A stretch of DNA of 64,000 nt from Candidatus Accumulibacter proximus (lineage in GTDB: Bacteria; Pseudomonadota; Gammaproteobacteria; Burkholderiales; Rhodocyclaceae), in the NCBI GenBank assembly GCA_016709675.1, contig JADJMH010000004.1, positions 1-64,000 of the forward strand, in the 5' to 3' direction. Below the pieces are notes generated by a model. The model saw only the letters and a program-made list of their open reading frames with translations. It did no database searches and was not told the DNA's origin. The translations under genes were made by a program, and so were the position numbers. This document shows, piece after piece, positions 45,301-53,230 of this stretch (position 1 is the stretch's first letter; each line of letters starts with the position of its first letter).

Positions 45301-45688
45301 TGGCGAGTCGGGTGAAATACTGCGGCTCCCCGCCAATCCCAGCGACAAGATTTCCATGGATGGTCCGAAGGTTTACCTGGGTGCCGTCAAGTACATGCCA
45401 CAGGCCCTGATGGACGCTTGTCGCCGAGTGGGCATGGAACCGCAGAACCTGGATCTTGTCGTCCCGCATCAAGCCAATCAGAGAATCATCAATGCTCTTC
45501 GTCAAAGAATGAAGCTGGCGGAGGATCAGGTCTACTCCAACATCGGCCACAGTGGAAACACCTCCAGTTCGACCATTCCTCTTTGCCTGGAAGAACTGCT
45601 GCCCTTGGCTACAGCGGGGCAGAGATGGGGTCTGACCGCCTTTGGCGGAGGATTCACCTTCGGTGGTGCGGTGGTGGAGGTGGTCTGA
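42326..45688 (+). CDS. Fusion: 2-oxoacid dehydrogenase E1alpha-E1beta, lipoyl domain and ketoacyl-ACP synthase III
   Basis: One 1120-residue chain holds four parts. Residues about 5-310 are E1alpha, with the thiamine diphosphate motif GDG (146-148) to N176. Residues about 341-670 are E1beta (transketolase type; LFGEDIEDPKGDVFGLTKGL, GSMHWRTDGG). Residues about 690-760 are a lipoyl domain with the attachment lysine K723 in LEADKAAVDL. Residues about 805-1120 are KAS III with the triad C917 (SSACSGY), H1048 (VPHQANQRI) and N1078 (GHSGNTSSS), spaced as in FabH. No E2 acyltransferase or E3-binding domain is present. The ATG at 42326 has AGGA 7-10 bases upstream; an in-frame GTG at 42299 is an alternative. 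Likely role (inference): decarboxylate a 2-oxoacid and condense the acyl group with malonyl-ACP. Confidence 0.92.
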   Translation: MASEASAHLDVLKALYQTMVMSREVDLIEQEYTARGEAVFHVSGAGHEASAALNPFLGPQDWLHCHYRDKALMMARGIAPQQFFLSLFNKDGSHSRGRQMNAHMSCPQLRILSLVGPVGNSALQAVGVANAVKADADQPLVLCSLGDGTTQQGEVLEALAHAVRETLPVLFLVQDNKLAISTSTAGKTFYQTPAGDASEFYGIPVRRINGRYPQSCLETFATVVAAMRQDRSPAIVVMDVDRLHSHTNADDQRIYRSAGEIEQVRESGDPIANLEIWLKAQGVQDEFFAGLADSLRSDLRTQASLAQRSPEPSPTRTALKSLPATLEDPSSEYRGSPSATGENNLVMLEAIREVLKKRMSEDERITLFGEDIEDPKGDVFGLTKGLSTTYPGRVRNSPLAESTIVGVSIGEALAGKRPVAFLQFADFLPIAYNQIVSELGSMHWRTDGGWEAPVIVMVTCGGYKPGLGPFHASSYEALAVHTPGVDVFMPSTAGDAAGLLNAAFESGRPTLFFYPKICLNDRENATSSDVEKQLVPPGKARTVRQGEDITLVSYGNTVKLCLQAAAALSPQGAQAEVIDLRTLQPWDKKTVAASVEKTGRLVVVHEDNESAGMGSEIITVMAETVTRPFRVRRVARADTYVPCNFANQLEVLPSYKRILETAVEMLGGQVVWKLPPTAQEGYFLVEAIGSSPSDESVTVARWLVRPGDTITEGDHIGDLEADKAAVDLRSPASGLVEEILVPEGAMVKVGTSILRLRIGEGQEVSKPLTKENPGEPLVSDLRLGPATQPAPLASSHDPGGQVGIQAVASVKGSRVVTNLEISRMCPEWETEDIFKRVGIETRPWIADGETVLLLATAAAKKVLRQTGLTLSDIDLILVSTGTPPAHTPSLAAMIQMNLNLDEPEPVLVPAYDFSSACSGYIFGLKQASDHLRLRQKDRVLLVTAEVLSPQVDMADYGTAPVFADAATATLLVGSGRAGVMKLKVLETAIGTYGESGEILRLPANPSDKISMDGPKVYLGAVKYMPQALMDACRRVGMEPQNLDLVVPHQANQRIINALRQRMKLAEDQVYSNIGHSGNTSSSTIPLCLEELLPLATAGQRWGLTAFGGGFTFGGAVVEVV

Positions 45689-45719
45689 AGGACCTGGCGG
45701 TATTCTAGCAAGGAATGTG

Positions 45720-46424
45720 ATGAGCGAAAGCGACGAGATCCTGGCCATTCCGCTATGGATCAATGGCCACGCCTATCTGACCATGGCGCCGGCCTTCTTC
45801 GATGTCCGCGACGTGCGGAGTGGCAAAGTGAGGCGGCGCACGCCCCTGTACGGCGCCGCAGAAGCGCTGGCTGCAGTTGAATCGGCACGCAACGCGCTGC
45901 CCGCATGGGCTGCGCTGACCGAGGAAACGCGTGCGCGGCTGCTGGCAGCGCTGGCCGATGCGCTGGCGGGCTATGCCGAACACTTTGCCGGCCTGATCGC
46001 CGAGGAAACCGGCAAGGATGCCGCGGCGGCGGCCACGGAGGTCAGCGCAGCGCTACATGTGCTGCGCTCGGCGCCGGCCGGCACCGCGGCAACCGGCGGC
46101 GGCACTGTCGTGGCCGTGGTCAGCGACGACCGCGCACCCTTGCTTGGCCCACTGCAGCAGGCAGCTCCAGCACTGCTGGCGGGCGCCACACTGGTCCTCA
46201 AGCCGAGCCCCAAGGCCCCCTCCGCGATCTTTGCGCTGGCTGAGCTGACGGCACGCAGCGGTTTTGCGGGCGGTGTCTTCAATATCCTGCAAGGCGACCT
46301 GGCGGCGATCGAAGGCCTGTGTGCCGCCGATGCGGTCAGCCGGGTTCTCTTTGCCGGCGATCCCGCGCTGGGCAGCAAGGTGGCTGCCATCGCCAACCGC
46401 CACGGCAAGCTGTTTGTGGACTGA
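45720..46424 (+). CDS. Half-length aldehyde dehydrogenase-family protein
   Basis: The 234-residue protein matches only the N-terminal, NAD-binding half of aldehyde dehydrogenases: AVESARNALPAWAALTEETR, then GATLVLKPSPKAPSAIFAL, then GFAGGVFNILQGD, and ends soon after VLFAGDPALGSKVAAIA (normally F.GS...G). The catalytic Cys and the C-terminal domain of the 480-residue family are absent and not found downstream. The stop is clean and the next gene starts 3 bases later, so this may be a conserved short form and not recent damage. It starts 31 bases after the fusion gene. Without the Cys it cannot be a normal aldehyde dehydrogenase. Confidence 0.75.
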   Translation: MSESDEILAIPLWINGHAYLTMAPAFFDVRDVRSGKVRRRTPLYGAAEALAAVESARNALPAWAALTEETRARLLAALADALAGYAEHFAGLIAEETGKDAAAAATEVSAALHVLRSAPAGTAATGGGTVVAVVSDDRAPLLGPLQQAAPALLAGATLVLKPSPKAPSAIFALAELTARSGFAGGVFNILQGDLAAIEGLCAADAVSRVLFAGDPALGSKVAAIANRHGKLFVD

Positions 46425-46427
46425 GCC

Positions 46428-47384
46428 ATGCACCGGATTGTCTACCTCGAACGTGAGTCGATCGTTGCCAACGTGCGGCGGCCTGATTTCCCGCATCACT
46501 GGGTTGAACACGCGCAGACGCTGCAGCCAGAGGTTGAGGAGCGGCTTGCCGGGGCGACCATCGCCATCGTCAACAAGCTCCAGATCGGCGCCAGACTGAT
46601 CGCCACGTTGCCGACCCTGCGGCTGGTCGCCGTCGCGGCGACCGGTACCAACAACGTCGACCTCGATGCCTGCCGGGCCCGCGGCATCGTGGTTTCAAAC
46701 ATCCGCGGCTATGCCGCGCATACCGTCCCAGAGCATGTCTTTGCGCTCTTGCTGGCGCTGTCGCGCAATATCGTCGCTTACCGGCAAGCTGTGGCTGCCG
46801 GCAACTGGCAGCGCTCCGAGCAGTTCTGCTGCTTTGATTTCCCGATCCGTGACCTGCACGACGCCACCCTGACAGTGATCGGCAACGGCAATCTGGGCAG
46901 CGGCGTTGCCCGGCTGGCCGAAGCATTCGGCATGCACGTGCTGCGCAGCGAACGCAAGGGCGCGGCGGGCACACGGCCCGGCTACACGCCTTTCGACCAG
47001 GCCCTGCAGGCGGCCGACGCGATCTCTCTGCACTGCCCGTTGACGCCGGAGACCAAAGACCTCATCGGCGAAACCGAGTTGCGCGCGATGAAGCCGACGG
47101 CATTGCTGATCAACACTGCGCGTGGCGGGCTGGTTGATGAAGCGGCGTTGGCCAGTGCCCTGCAGCAGGGCTCGATCGCTGGCGCCGGGTTCGATGTGCT
47201 GACGGCCGAGCCGCCAGGCAACGGCAACATCCTGCTGGCACCGCAACTGCTCGCGCTGCCCAATTTCCTGCTGACGCCGCACGTGGCCTGGGCCAGCCAG
47301 CCGGCGATGCAGTCCCTTGCCGATCAATTGACTGCCAACCTCGAAGCCTTCGCCCGGGGTGAGCCACAGAACCGGGTCGCCTGA
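46428..47384 (+). CDS. D-2-hydroxyacid dehydrogenase (glycerate/hydroxypyruvate type)
   Basis: The 318-residue NAD(P)-dependent enzyme has the Rossmann motif IGNGNLGSGVARLAEAFGM. The catalytic set is R in INTARGGLVDE, E in TAEPP and H in LTPHVAWAS. It interconverts 2-hydroxy and 2-oxo acids; similarity in feel is to hydroxypyruvate reductase/glycerate dehydrogenase, but the substrate is not fixed by sequence. It starts 3 bases after the half aldehyde dehydrogenase, so the two are surely co-transcribed, perhaps with the fusion gene, whose E1 would use 2-oxoacids. Confidence 0.9.
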   Translation: MHRIVYLERESIVANVRRPDFPHHWVEHAQTLQPEVEERLAGATIAIVNKLQIGARLIATLPTLRLVAVAATGTNNVDLDACRARGIVVSNIRGYAAHTVPEHVFALLLALSRNIVAYRQAVAAGNWQRSEQFCCFDFPIRDLHDATLTVIGNGNLGSGVARLAEAFGMHVLRSERKGAAGTRPGYTPFDQALQAADAISLHCPLTPETKDLIGETELRAMKPTALLINTARGGLVDEAALASALQQGSIAGAGFDVLTAEPPGNGNILLAPQLLALPNFLLTPHVAWASQPAMQSLADQLTANLEAFARGEPQNRVA

Positions 47385-47480
47385 CTCCCGTTCTTCAGGC
47401 CAACGGCCCTGTCTGCTGGGCAGGTACACCGCAAGACCAGCCGTCGATGGAAAGACTCCCGAGTTTGCTGACAGGGCTGG

Positions 47481-47972
47481 TCAATTCCCGCCCTGCCGAC
47501 GCGAAAAGTCAGCAAGCAGCCCCTTCGCCGCCAACTCGCAGAGATCGAGCACCCGCTCGAAGCCCGACTCGGCACCGTAGTAGGGATCAGGAATCTCGGA
47601 GATGCCGAGGCCTTCGGCGTAGTCGAGGAAGAGCCCGAGCTTCGACCAGCTGTCCTCCGCACAGAGGCGCTGCAATGCCGCGAGATTGGCCTCATCCATC
47701 GCCAGAATGCGGTCGAAACGATCGAAGTCGGCCTCGATGACCGGGCGTGCGCGCAGCCTCGACAAATCGTATCCGCGCCTCGCGGCGACGCGACGCGCGC
47801 GGGCGTCCGGCGCCTCGCCTGCATGGTAATGTCCATGCGTTCCTGCCGAGTCGAGCTCGAGCATCGCCGCCACACCCTGCCTTTGCGCCATGCTTCGCGT
47901 GACCGCTTCGGCGATCGGCGAACGACAGATGTTACCCATGCAAACAAAGAGAATCCGGTATCGATTGGCCAC
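47481..47972 (-). CDS. Low-molecular-weight protein tyrosine phosphatase
   Basis: The 163-residue phosphatase has the P-loop CMGNICRSP (Cx5R) near the N-terminus and the general-acid aspartate in DPYYGAESGFERV. Members act on phosphotyrosine, often in capsule or stress control. A GTG at 47972 with GAGG about 10 bases upstream gives the family length; the frame is open to an ATG at 48041, which would add 23 residues. It follows def by about 100 bases at the end of the smc series. Confidence 0.9.
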   Translation of the reverse strand: MANRYRILFVCMGNICRSPIAEAVTRSMAQRQGVAAMLELDSAGTHGHYHAGEAPDARARRVAARRGYDLSRLRARPVIEADFDRFDRILAMDEANLAALQRLCAEDSWSKLGLFLDYAEGLGISEIPDPYYGAESGFERVLDLCELAAKGLLADFSRRQGGN

Positions 47973-48071
47973 GCCTGGCGTCCTCACTGAAAAACACTCC
48001 CTCGCCGGATCGCCAGTGCCTGCCACAGGCGTCGTGCCCACCGGCGCCGGACGTGCGCTCGGGGCAACTCG

Positions 48072-48605
48072 CTATTCGGCCGCACCGGCACCGCCGTTCG
48101 GAAAAAGCTCGTCAACGAAACCGAAGCGGCTGAAATCCCTGATCCGCATCGGATAGAGAATGCCGTCGAGGTGGTCGCATTCGTGTTGCACCACCCGGGC
48201 GTGGAAACCCTCGACAGTGCGGTCGATCGGCCGACCGGCGGCGTCGAAACCGGTGTACCGCAAGTTCCGCCAGCGCGGCACCCAGCCACGCAGACCCGGC
48301 ACCGAGAGGCAGCCCTCCCAGCCTTCCTCGATCGCTGTCGAGAGCGGTGTCAACACCGGATTGATCAGCACCGTCCACGGAACCAATTCGGCATCCGGAT
48401 AGCGCGGATTACGTTCGATGCCGAAAATCACCACGCGCAGGTCGACACCGATCTGCGGCGCAGCCAGGCCGGCACCGTCAAGGCGGTGCATGGTCTCCTG
48501 CATGTCGGTGATCAGCGCGTGCAGATCCGGCCGATCGAAGCGCTCGACCGGTCTGGCCTGCTGCCACAGGCGCGGGTCGCCCATTCTCAGGACGGGTCTA
48601 ATCAT
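48072..48605 (-). CDS. def: Peptide deformylase
   Basis: The 177-residue metalloenzyme removes the N-formyl group from new proteins. All three motifs are present: GAGLAAPQIG, EGCLSVP and QHECDHLDGILY, providing the Cys-His-His metal site and catalytic Glu. The ATG at 48605 overlaps the 3' end of the phosphorylase gene by 8 bases. It is not next to fmt, so it may be a second deformylase, but this cannot be told here. Confidence 0.95.
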   Translation of the reverse strand: MIRPVLRMGDPRLWQQARPVERFDRPDLHALITDMQETMHRLDGAGLAAPQIGVDLRVVIFGIERNPRYPDAELVPWTVLINPVLTPLSTAIEEGWEGCLSVPGLRGWVPRWRNLRYTGFDAAGRPIDRTVEGFHARVVQHECDHLDGILYPMRIRDFSRFGFVDELFPNGGAGAAE

Positions 48606-49341
48606 CGCTGGTCAACATCGCTTCGATGAGCCCACGCACTTGCGCCATCGCCCCGTCGAGGACTTGATGGATGGCGTCAAGGCTGATGCCCGCCTGACTG
48701 TCGCCCCGCCCCGCCGCGTAGTTGGCCACCACGTTGATTGCCGCATAAGAGACGCCGAGTTCGCGCGCCAGAATCGCTTCCGGCATGCCGGTCATGCCGA
48801 CCACATCGGCACCATCGCGCTCGATGCGGTTGACTTCGGCGGCAGTCTCCAGGCGCGGCCCCTGGGTTGCGGCATAGACCGCAGAATCGCTGACCACGAG
48901 GCCGATCGCCGTGGCCGCGTCGCAGAGCTTGCGGCGCAATGACTGATCATACGGCTCGGTGAAGTCGACGTGTCTGACCGGGCTGTCCGGCCCTTCGTGG
49001 TAGGTCGAATGGCGGCCCCAAGTGTAGTCGATGATCTGGTGAGGGATGACCAGGTCGCCCGGTGCGAGGTCGGAACGGATACTGCCGACCGCCGCCACCG
49101 AGACGATGCCGATGGGCGAACACTCGGCCAGGGCCCAGATGTTCGCCCGGTAGTTCACCTGGTGCGGCGGAAGGCTGTGCTCGTCCCCGTGCCGCGCCAG
49201 GAAAACCACAGGCCGGTTCCCGATGCGGCCGAAGGTCAGTGCCGCGGACGGCTCGCCATACGGCGTCTTCACCAGCTGGCGACGCGAAACCTCCAGGCTG
49301 GCCAGCCGGGTCAGGCCGCTACCGCCAATGATTGCCAGCAT
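48598..49341 (-). CDS. S-methyl-5'-thioinosine/thioadenosine phosphorylase
   Basis: The 247-residue nucleoside phosphorylase has the N-terminal phosphate loop LAIIGGSGL. FLARHGDEHSLPPHQVNYRAN, TQGPRLETAAEVNRIERDGA and VGMTGMPEAILARELGVSYA are typical of the MTAP/PNP class 2 family. The MTGMPE sequence and the hpt neighbour favour the bacterial methylthioinosine type, which would feed hypoxanthine to the adjacent phosphoribosyltransferase. The start at 49341 is set by the conserved N-terminus. It begins 1 base after the hpt stop. Confidence 0.9.
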   Translation of the reverse strand: MLAIIGGSGLTRLASLEVSRRQLVKTPYGEPSAALTFGRIGNRPVVFLARHGDEHSLPPHQVNYRANIWALAECSPIGIVSVAAVGSIRSDLAPGDLVIPHQIIDYTWGRHSTYHEGPDSPVRHVDFTEPYDQSLRRKLCDAATAIGLVVSDSAVYAATQGPRLETAAEVNRIERDGADVVGMTGMPEAILARELGVSYAAINVVANYAAGRGDSQAGISLDAIHQVLDGAMAQVRGLIEAMLTSDD

Positions 49342-49342
49342 C

Positions 49343-49891
49343 TCAATCGTCCCGCATGGCGTAGATTGCCGGCAGATTGCGCCAGGCGCCAAAGACATCC
49401 ATGCCGTAACCGAAGAGGAAGCGGTCAGGTACGGTCAGCGCCACGAAGTCGGCCGCAATCGGCTTCTTCCTGCCGATCAGCTTGTCGGCCAACACCGCTG
49501 TATAACAGGCATCGGCGCCCCGCTGCAGCAGACGCTCACGAATCGCGGCCAGCGTCAGCCCTTCGTCGAGGATGTCGTCAACCAGCAGCACCGTGCGCCC
49601 GCTCACCGGAGTCGACGGCTCGGCACGCCAGGACAAGGCGCCACCGGCGGTATGCTGGCCGTAGCGCGTGACATGCACATAGTCGAAGTCGAGCGGGAAA
49701 GTCAGCTGGGTCATCAACTGGCCAGCAAAAGGCACCCCGCCGTTCATCACGCACAACAGCAAGGGGTTGCGCTCACGCAGCCGTTCGGCAACTTGGCACG
49801 CGACGCGGCTGACCGCGGCGGCGACCGTATCCGCCGAATGGATGATATCGGCCGCGGCGAGGATGGCCATGGCCTGTCGCGGGTCGCTCAT
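49343..49891 (-). CDS. hpt: Hypoxanthine-guanine phosphoribosyltransferase
   Basis: The 182-residue purine salvage enzyme has the PRPP-binding motif VLLVDDILDEGLTLA and an N-terminal VMNGGVPFAGQLM. The conserved end is FLFGYGMDVFGAWRNLPAIY. It converts hypoxanthine or guanine plus PRPP to the nucleotide. It sits between ligA (85-base gap) and the methylthioinosine-type phosphorylase, which makes a substrate for it. Confidence 0.93.
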   Translation of the reverse strand: MSDPRQAMAILAAADIIHSADTVAAAVSRVACQVAERLRERNPLLLCVMNGGVPFAGQLMTQLTFPLDFDYVHVTRYGQHTAGGALSWRAEPSTPVSGRTVLLVDDILDEGLTLAAIRERLLQRGADACYTAVLADKLIGRKKPIAADFVALTVPDRFLFGYGMDVFGAWRNLPAIYAMRDD

Positions 49892-49976
49892 CTGCCCTCC
49901 TCCAGGCTCGCCGGATGTTCTGCATGGACAGCACCGCTGTTACCGTGTCGCCTCGCCGTCGGATCCCTGGACCCGT

Positions 49977-51998
49977 TCATGGCGCGGGCTGCTCCAGGTT
50001 CAGCAGAGTCAGCAACTGCCCCTCGTCGACCACCCTGATCGCAAGCAACCGGGCCTTTTCGAGCTTGCTGCCGGCCTCGGCACCGGCGACGACGAAATCG
50101 GTCCTTTGCGACACTGCGCTGCTGACCTTGCCGCCCGCGGCTTCGATCAGCTGTTTGGCCGTATCGCGGGTCAGCGAAGGCAGCGTGCCGGTCAACACGA
50201 AGACCTTGCCGACCACGGCGCCGCCGGCCGGTGCCCGCCCCTCGCCTTCGCTCCACACCACCCCGGCTGCACGCAACTGCTCGATCACCTCGAGGTTGTG
50301 CGGCTCGTTGCAGAACTGGCGAATGGATTGCGCAACGATCGGGCCGACGTCGGTCACCTGCAGCAACTGTGCTTCGTCGGCAGCGAGCAAGCGGTCGAGA
50401 CTGGCAAAGTGGCGCGCCAGATCCCTGGCCGTCGCTTCGCCGACGTTACGGATGCCAAGCGCGTAGATGAAGCGCGCCAGCGTCGTCTGCTTGCTCCGCT
50501 CGATCGCCGCCAGCAAATTGCTCGCCGACTTCTCGGCCACCCGTTCGAGATTGGCCAGGGCCAGCAATCCCAGCCGGTAGAGGTCGGCCGGCGTGCGCAC
50601 GACGGCGCTATCGACCAGCTGTTCGACCAGTTTGTCACCGAGGCCTTCGATATCCAGCGCACGGCGCGAGGCGAAGTGCAGCAGGGCCTGCTTGCGCTGC
50701 GCCGGACAGTAGAGCCCGCCGCTACAACGTGCCACGGCCTCGTCCGGGTTGCGCGCCACCTGCGAGCCGCAGACCGGGCAGCTTGTCGGCATGATGAATT
50801 GCCTGGCAGCCTGCGGGCGCTTTTCGGGCAGGACGCGCGCGACTTCCGGAATCACGTCGCCCGCCCGGCGAACGACAACCATATCGCCAATGCGCACGTC
50901 CTTGCGGCGGATCTCGTCCTCGTTGTGCAGGGTGGCGTTGGTCACCGTGACGCCGCCGACGAACACCGGTGCCAGCCGCGCCACCGGCGTCAGCGCGCCA
51001 GTCCGACCCACCTGGATCGAGATATCCAGCAACTCGGTGATGGCTTCGTCGGCCGGGAACTTGTGCGCAAGTGCAAAACGCGGTGCTCGTGAGACAAAAC
51101 CAAGGCGTTCCTGCGCCGCCAGGTCATCGACTTTGTAGACCACGCCATCGATGTCGTAGGGCAGTGACTTGCGACGCCGGCCGATCTCGGCAAAATAGGC
51201 AAGCAGGCCCGTGAGGCCGCTGACCCGGCGCCGTTCCGGCGCCACCGGAAAACCCCATTCCGCGAGTTTGTCAAGCAAGCCCGAGTGCGTCGCAGGTAAG
51301 GCGGCGCCAGTGACCGTACCCACGCCGTAGGCAAAGAAGCGCAGTGGCCGCCGCGCAGTGATTCTCGAGTCGAGCTGGCGCAGGCTGCCGGCTGCGGCAT
51401 TACGCGCGTTGACAAACTCCTTCTCGCCCCTCTCACGCTGCTGGGTGTTCAGCCGCTCGAAATCGCTGCGCCAGAACAGCACCTCGCCGCGCACCTCGAA
51501 CCGATCCGGCCAGCCGCTGCCCTGCAGGTGCAGCGGAATGCTGTGCAAGGTTCGCAGGTTGGCCGTCACATCCTCGCCTGTCGTGCCATCGCCGCGCGTT
51601 GCGCCACGCAGCAAAATGCCTTGTTCGTAGGACAGGCTGACTGCCAACCCGTCGAACTTGGGTTCGGCCGCATAGTCGACGTCGCCCTCGGTGGCCAAGC
51701 CTTCCCGTACACGGCGGTCAAAAACCAGTACCTCTTCGTCAGCAAAGGCGTTGTTCAGCGACAACATCGGTGTCGAATGGACCACCGACGCAAACTCGGC
51801 GAGCGGCGGAGCGCCGACCCTTTGCGTCGGCGAATCGCTGCTCACCAGCTCGGGGTGTTCGGCCTCCAGCGCCTGCAGCTCGCGAAACAGGGTGTCGTAC
51901 TCGGCGTCGCTGACCAGCGGTGCGTCGAGGACATAGTACTGGTGGTTGTGCTTCTCGATCTCGGCCCGCAGGGCACGGGCACGCTTGGCGACACTCAT
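49977..51998 (-). CDS. ligA: NAD-dependent DNA ligase LigA
   Basis: The 673-residue ligase has the adenylation motif AEPKFDGLAVSL with nucleophile K114. An OB fold and a tetracysteine zinc finger follow (CPVCGSQVARNPDE, then CSGGLYCPAQ), then HhH motifs (EGLGDKLVEQLV). The C-terminal BRCT domain (GKVFVLTGTLPSLTRDTAKQ) is also present. It seals nicks in replication and repair. The length is normal. It lies 24 bases after zipA in the smc-zipA-ligA order. Confidence 0.97.
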   Translation of the reverse strand: MSVAKRARALRAEIEKHNHQYYVLDAPLVSDAEYDTLFRELQALEAEHPELVSSDSPTQRVGAPPLAEFASVVHSTPMLSLNNAFADEEVLVFDRRVREGLATEGDVDYAAEPKFDGLAVSLSYEQGILLRGATRGDGTTGEDVTANLRTLHSIPLHLQGSGWPDRFEVRGEVLFWRSDFERLNTQQRERGEKEFVNARNAAAGSLRQLDSRITARRPLRFFAYGVGTVTGAALPATHSGLLDKLAEWGFPVAPERRRVSGLTGLLAYFAEIGRRRKSLPYDIDGVVYKVDDLAAQERLGFVSRAPRFALAHKFPADEAITELLDISIQVGRTGALTPVARLAPVFVGGVTVTNATLHNEDEIRRKDVRIGDMVVVRRAGDVIPEVARVLPEKRPQAARQFIMPTSCPVCGSQVARNPDEAVARCSGGLYCPAQRKQALLHFASRRALDIEGLGDKLVEQLVDSAVVRTPADLYRLGLLALANLERVAEKSASNLLAAIERSKQTTLARFIYALGIRNVGEATARDLARHFASLDRLLAADEAQLLQVTDVGPIVAQSIRQFCNEPHNLEVIEQLRAAGVVWSEGEGRAPAGGAVVGKVFVLTGTLPSLTRDTAKQLIEAAGGKVSSAVSQRTDFVVAGAEAGSKLEKARLLAIRVVDEGQLLTLLNLEQPAP

Positions 51999-52022
51999 GC
52001 CCCAGCCTTCAGGATTCAGGAT

Positions 52023-53222
52023 TCAAGAGAAGAGGCGCCGGGCCAGCGCCCCGCCTGCCGGCAGTTGGCGATGGGCCATCGCTGTCTGGTACTGCACTAC
52101 CTGTCGCCGGATTGGCTCGATCGCACTCTCAGACAACGGACGCCGGTTGTCGTCGACCAGTGCGCCGTGCAGGGACTCGGCAAATCGCCGCCCGAGTTCG
52201 ACCATCTGGGTCAACACGCGATCACCGTTCGCGACTCGCGGCACGTCTAGCAGGAAAGTCACACCGTGCGTACTCATCGAGCGCATCGATGCAGCCGCGA
52301 AGCCTTCTGTTTCCTGGTTGAGGAGCACGAAGAGGACGTTGCCTTCGTCGTCAAAGCGGGCAAAACGGCCGTCGGCGTCGATGACCATGCCGGCCGACTC
52401 GGCCAGGGCACGCAACTTGGTCCCTGGAAAGACCTGTCCCTGGCTGATCACGTTGACGCCGATCTGGATATCGACGCCGGCGCAGAACTCATCGAGTTGC
52501 GACGCCAGCTGCAAAGCCGGTTCGCGCAGGGGCAATTCGGCAACCCCCATCAACTCGGTCGCCAGATCCTGTATCGCGACATGGAATATCGACAGGTCGC
52601 CGTCACGGACCGGGCCTTTGCGGTCCACGAGTTGCAGCCCGACGCGAATGTGTCGGTAGGCGCCATCACCGTCCTCAAGGATAGGGTCCCACTCGTGCAG
52701 CTGTTCATTGAAGCCGATCCAGTTCACCGTTTTTCCCAGCCGCGCCAGGGTAGCGCGCTGTGCGTCACGAATCTGGTAAGCTGCGGCCGGCTCGGAAACT
52801 TCGATTGCGGCTATGTAATCGATCGCCGGCGACAGGAGGCAGAGCGGCGCCGAAATCGGGGGTACGGAGTGTGCGATGTGGACGGTCTCGCCGAGGGCGT
52901 GGGCGTCGCTGTCCGGCGTCAGCTCGCCCAGCACAGGCGCCTCGCGCAACAGCGGCTCGACCCGCTCCTGCCCAACCCGGGCTGCCGCGCCGGCAGCGGC
53001 CGGCGGCAAATGGGAATCGCCAAGCGCCCGCGATCCATCGTCAGGGTATCCTTCGACTCTTTCGTCAGCCACTGATTCGTCGAGCAGAACATCCGCCTGA
53101 CGGGCGCTCAGCAATTCCTCGGCCAGTTTGCGATGCTTGCGTTCCTGCCACTTGTTGTAGGCCAGCACACCGATTACAGCGACGCCACCGAGGCCGATCA
53201 AACCCATCTGCAAGTCTGTCAT
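52023..53222 (-). CDS. zipA: ZipA-like cell-division protein
   Basis: The 399-residue protein has one N-terminal membrane anchor (MGLIGLGGVAVIGVLAYNKW). A variable linker follows, and then a C-terminal ZipA FtsZ-binding domain (about residues 260-390: GVDIQIGVNVISQGQVFPGT, and MSTHGVTFLLDVPRV). ZipA tethers FtsZ to the membrane. The start at 53222 has AGGA 7-10 bases upstream; the ATG at 53228 would be too close. The whole protein is divergent and the linker is longer than in E. coli, but the position between smc and ligA supports the call. Confidence 0.87.
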   Translation of the reverse strand: MTDLQMGLIGLGGVAVIGVLAYNKWQERKHRKLAEELLSARQADVLLDESVADERVEGYPDDGSRALGDSHLPPAAAGAAARVGQERVEPLLREAPVLGELTPDSDAHALGETVHIAHSVPPISAPLCLLSPAIDYIAAIEVSEPAAAYQIRDAQRATLARLGKTVNWIGFNEQLHEWDPILEDGDGAYRHIRVGLQLVDRKGPVRDGDLSIFHVAIQDLATELMGVAELPLREPALQLASQLDEFCAGVDIQIGVNVISQGQVFPGTKLRALAESAGMVIDADGRFARFDDEGNVLFVLLNQETEGFAAASMRSMSTHGVTFLLDVPRVANGDRVLTQMVELGRRFAESLHGALVDDNRRPLSESAIEPIRRQVVQYQTAMAHRQLPAGGALARRLFS

Positions 53223-53230
53223 GTCCATTC

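Noticed and set aside
49767..51092. 441-codon plus-strand frame opposite hpt and ligA
   Set aside because: Antisense shadow of two well-supported genes.
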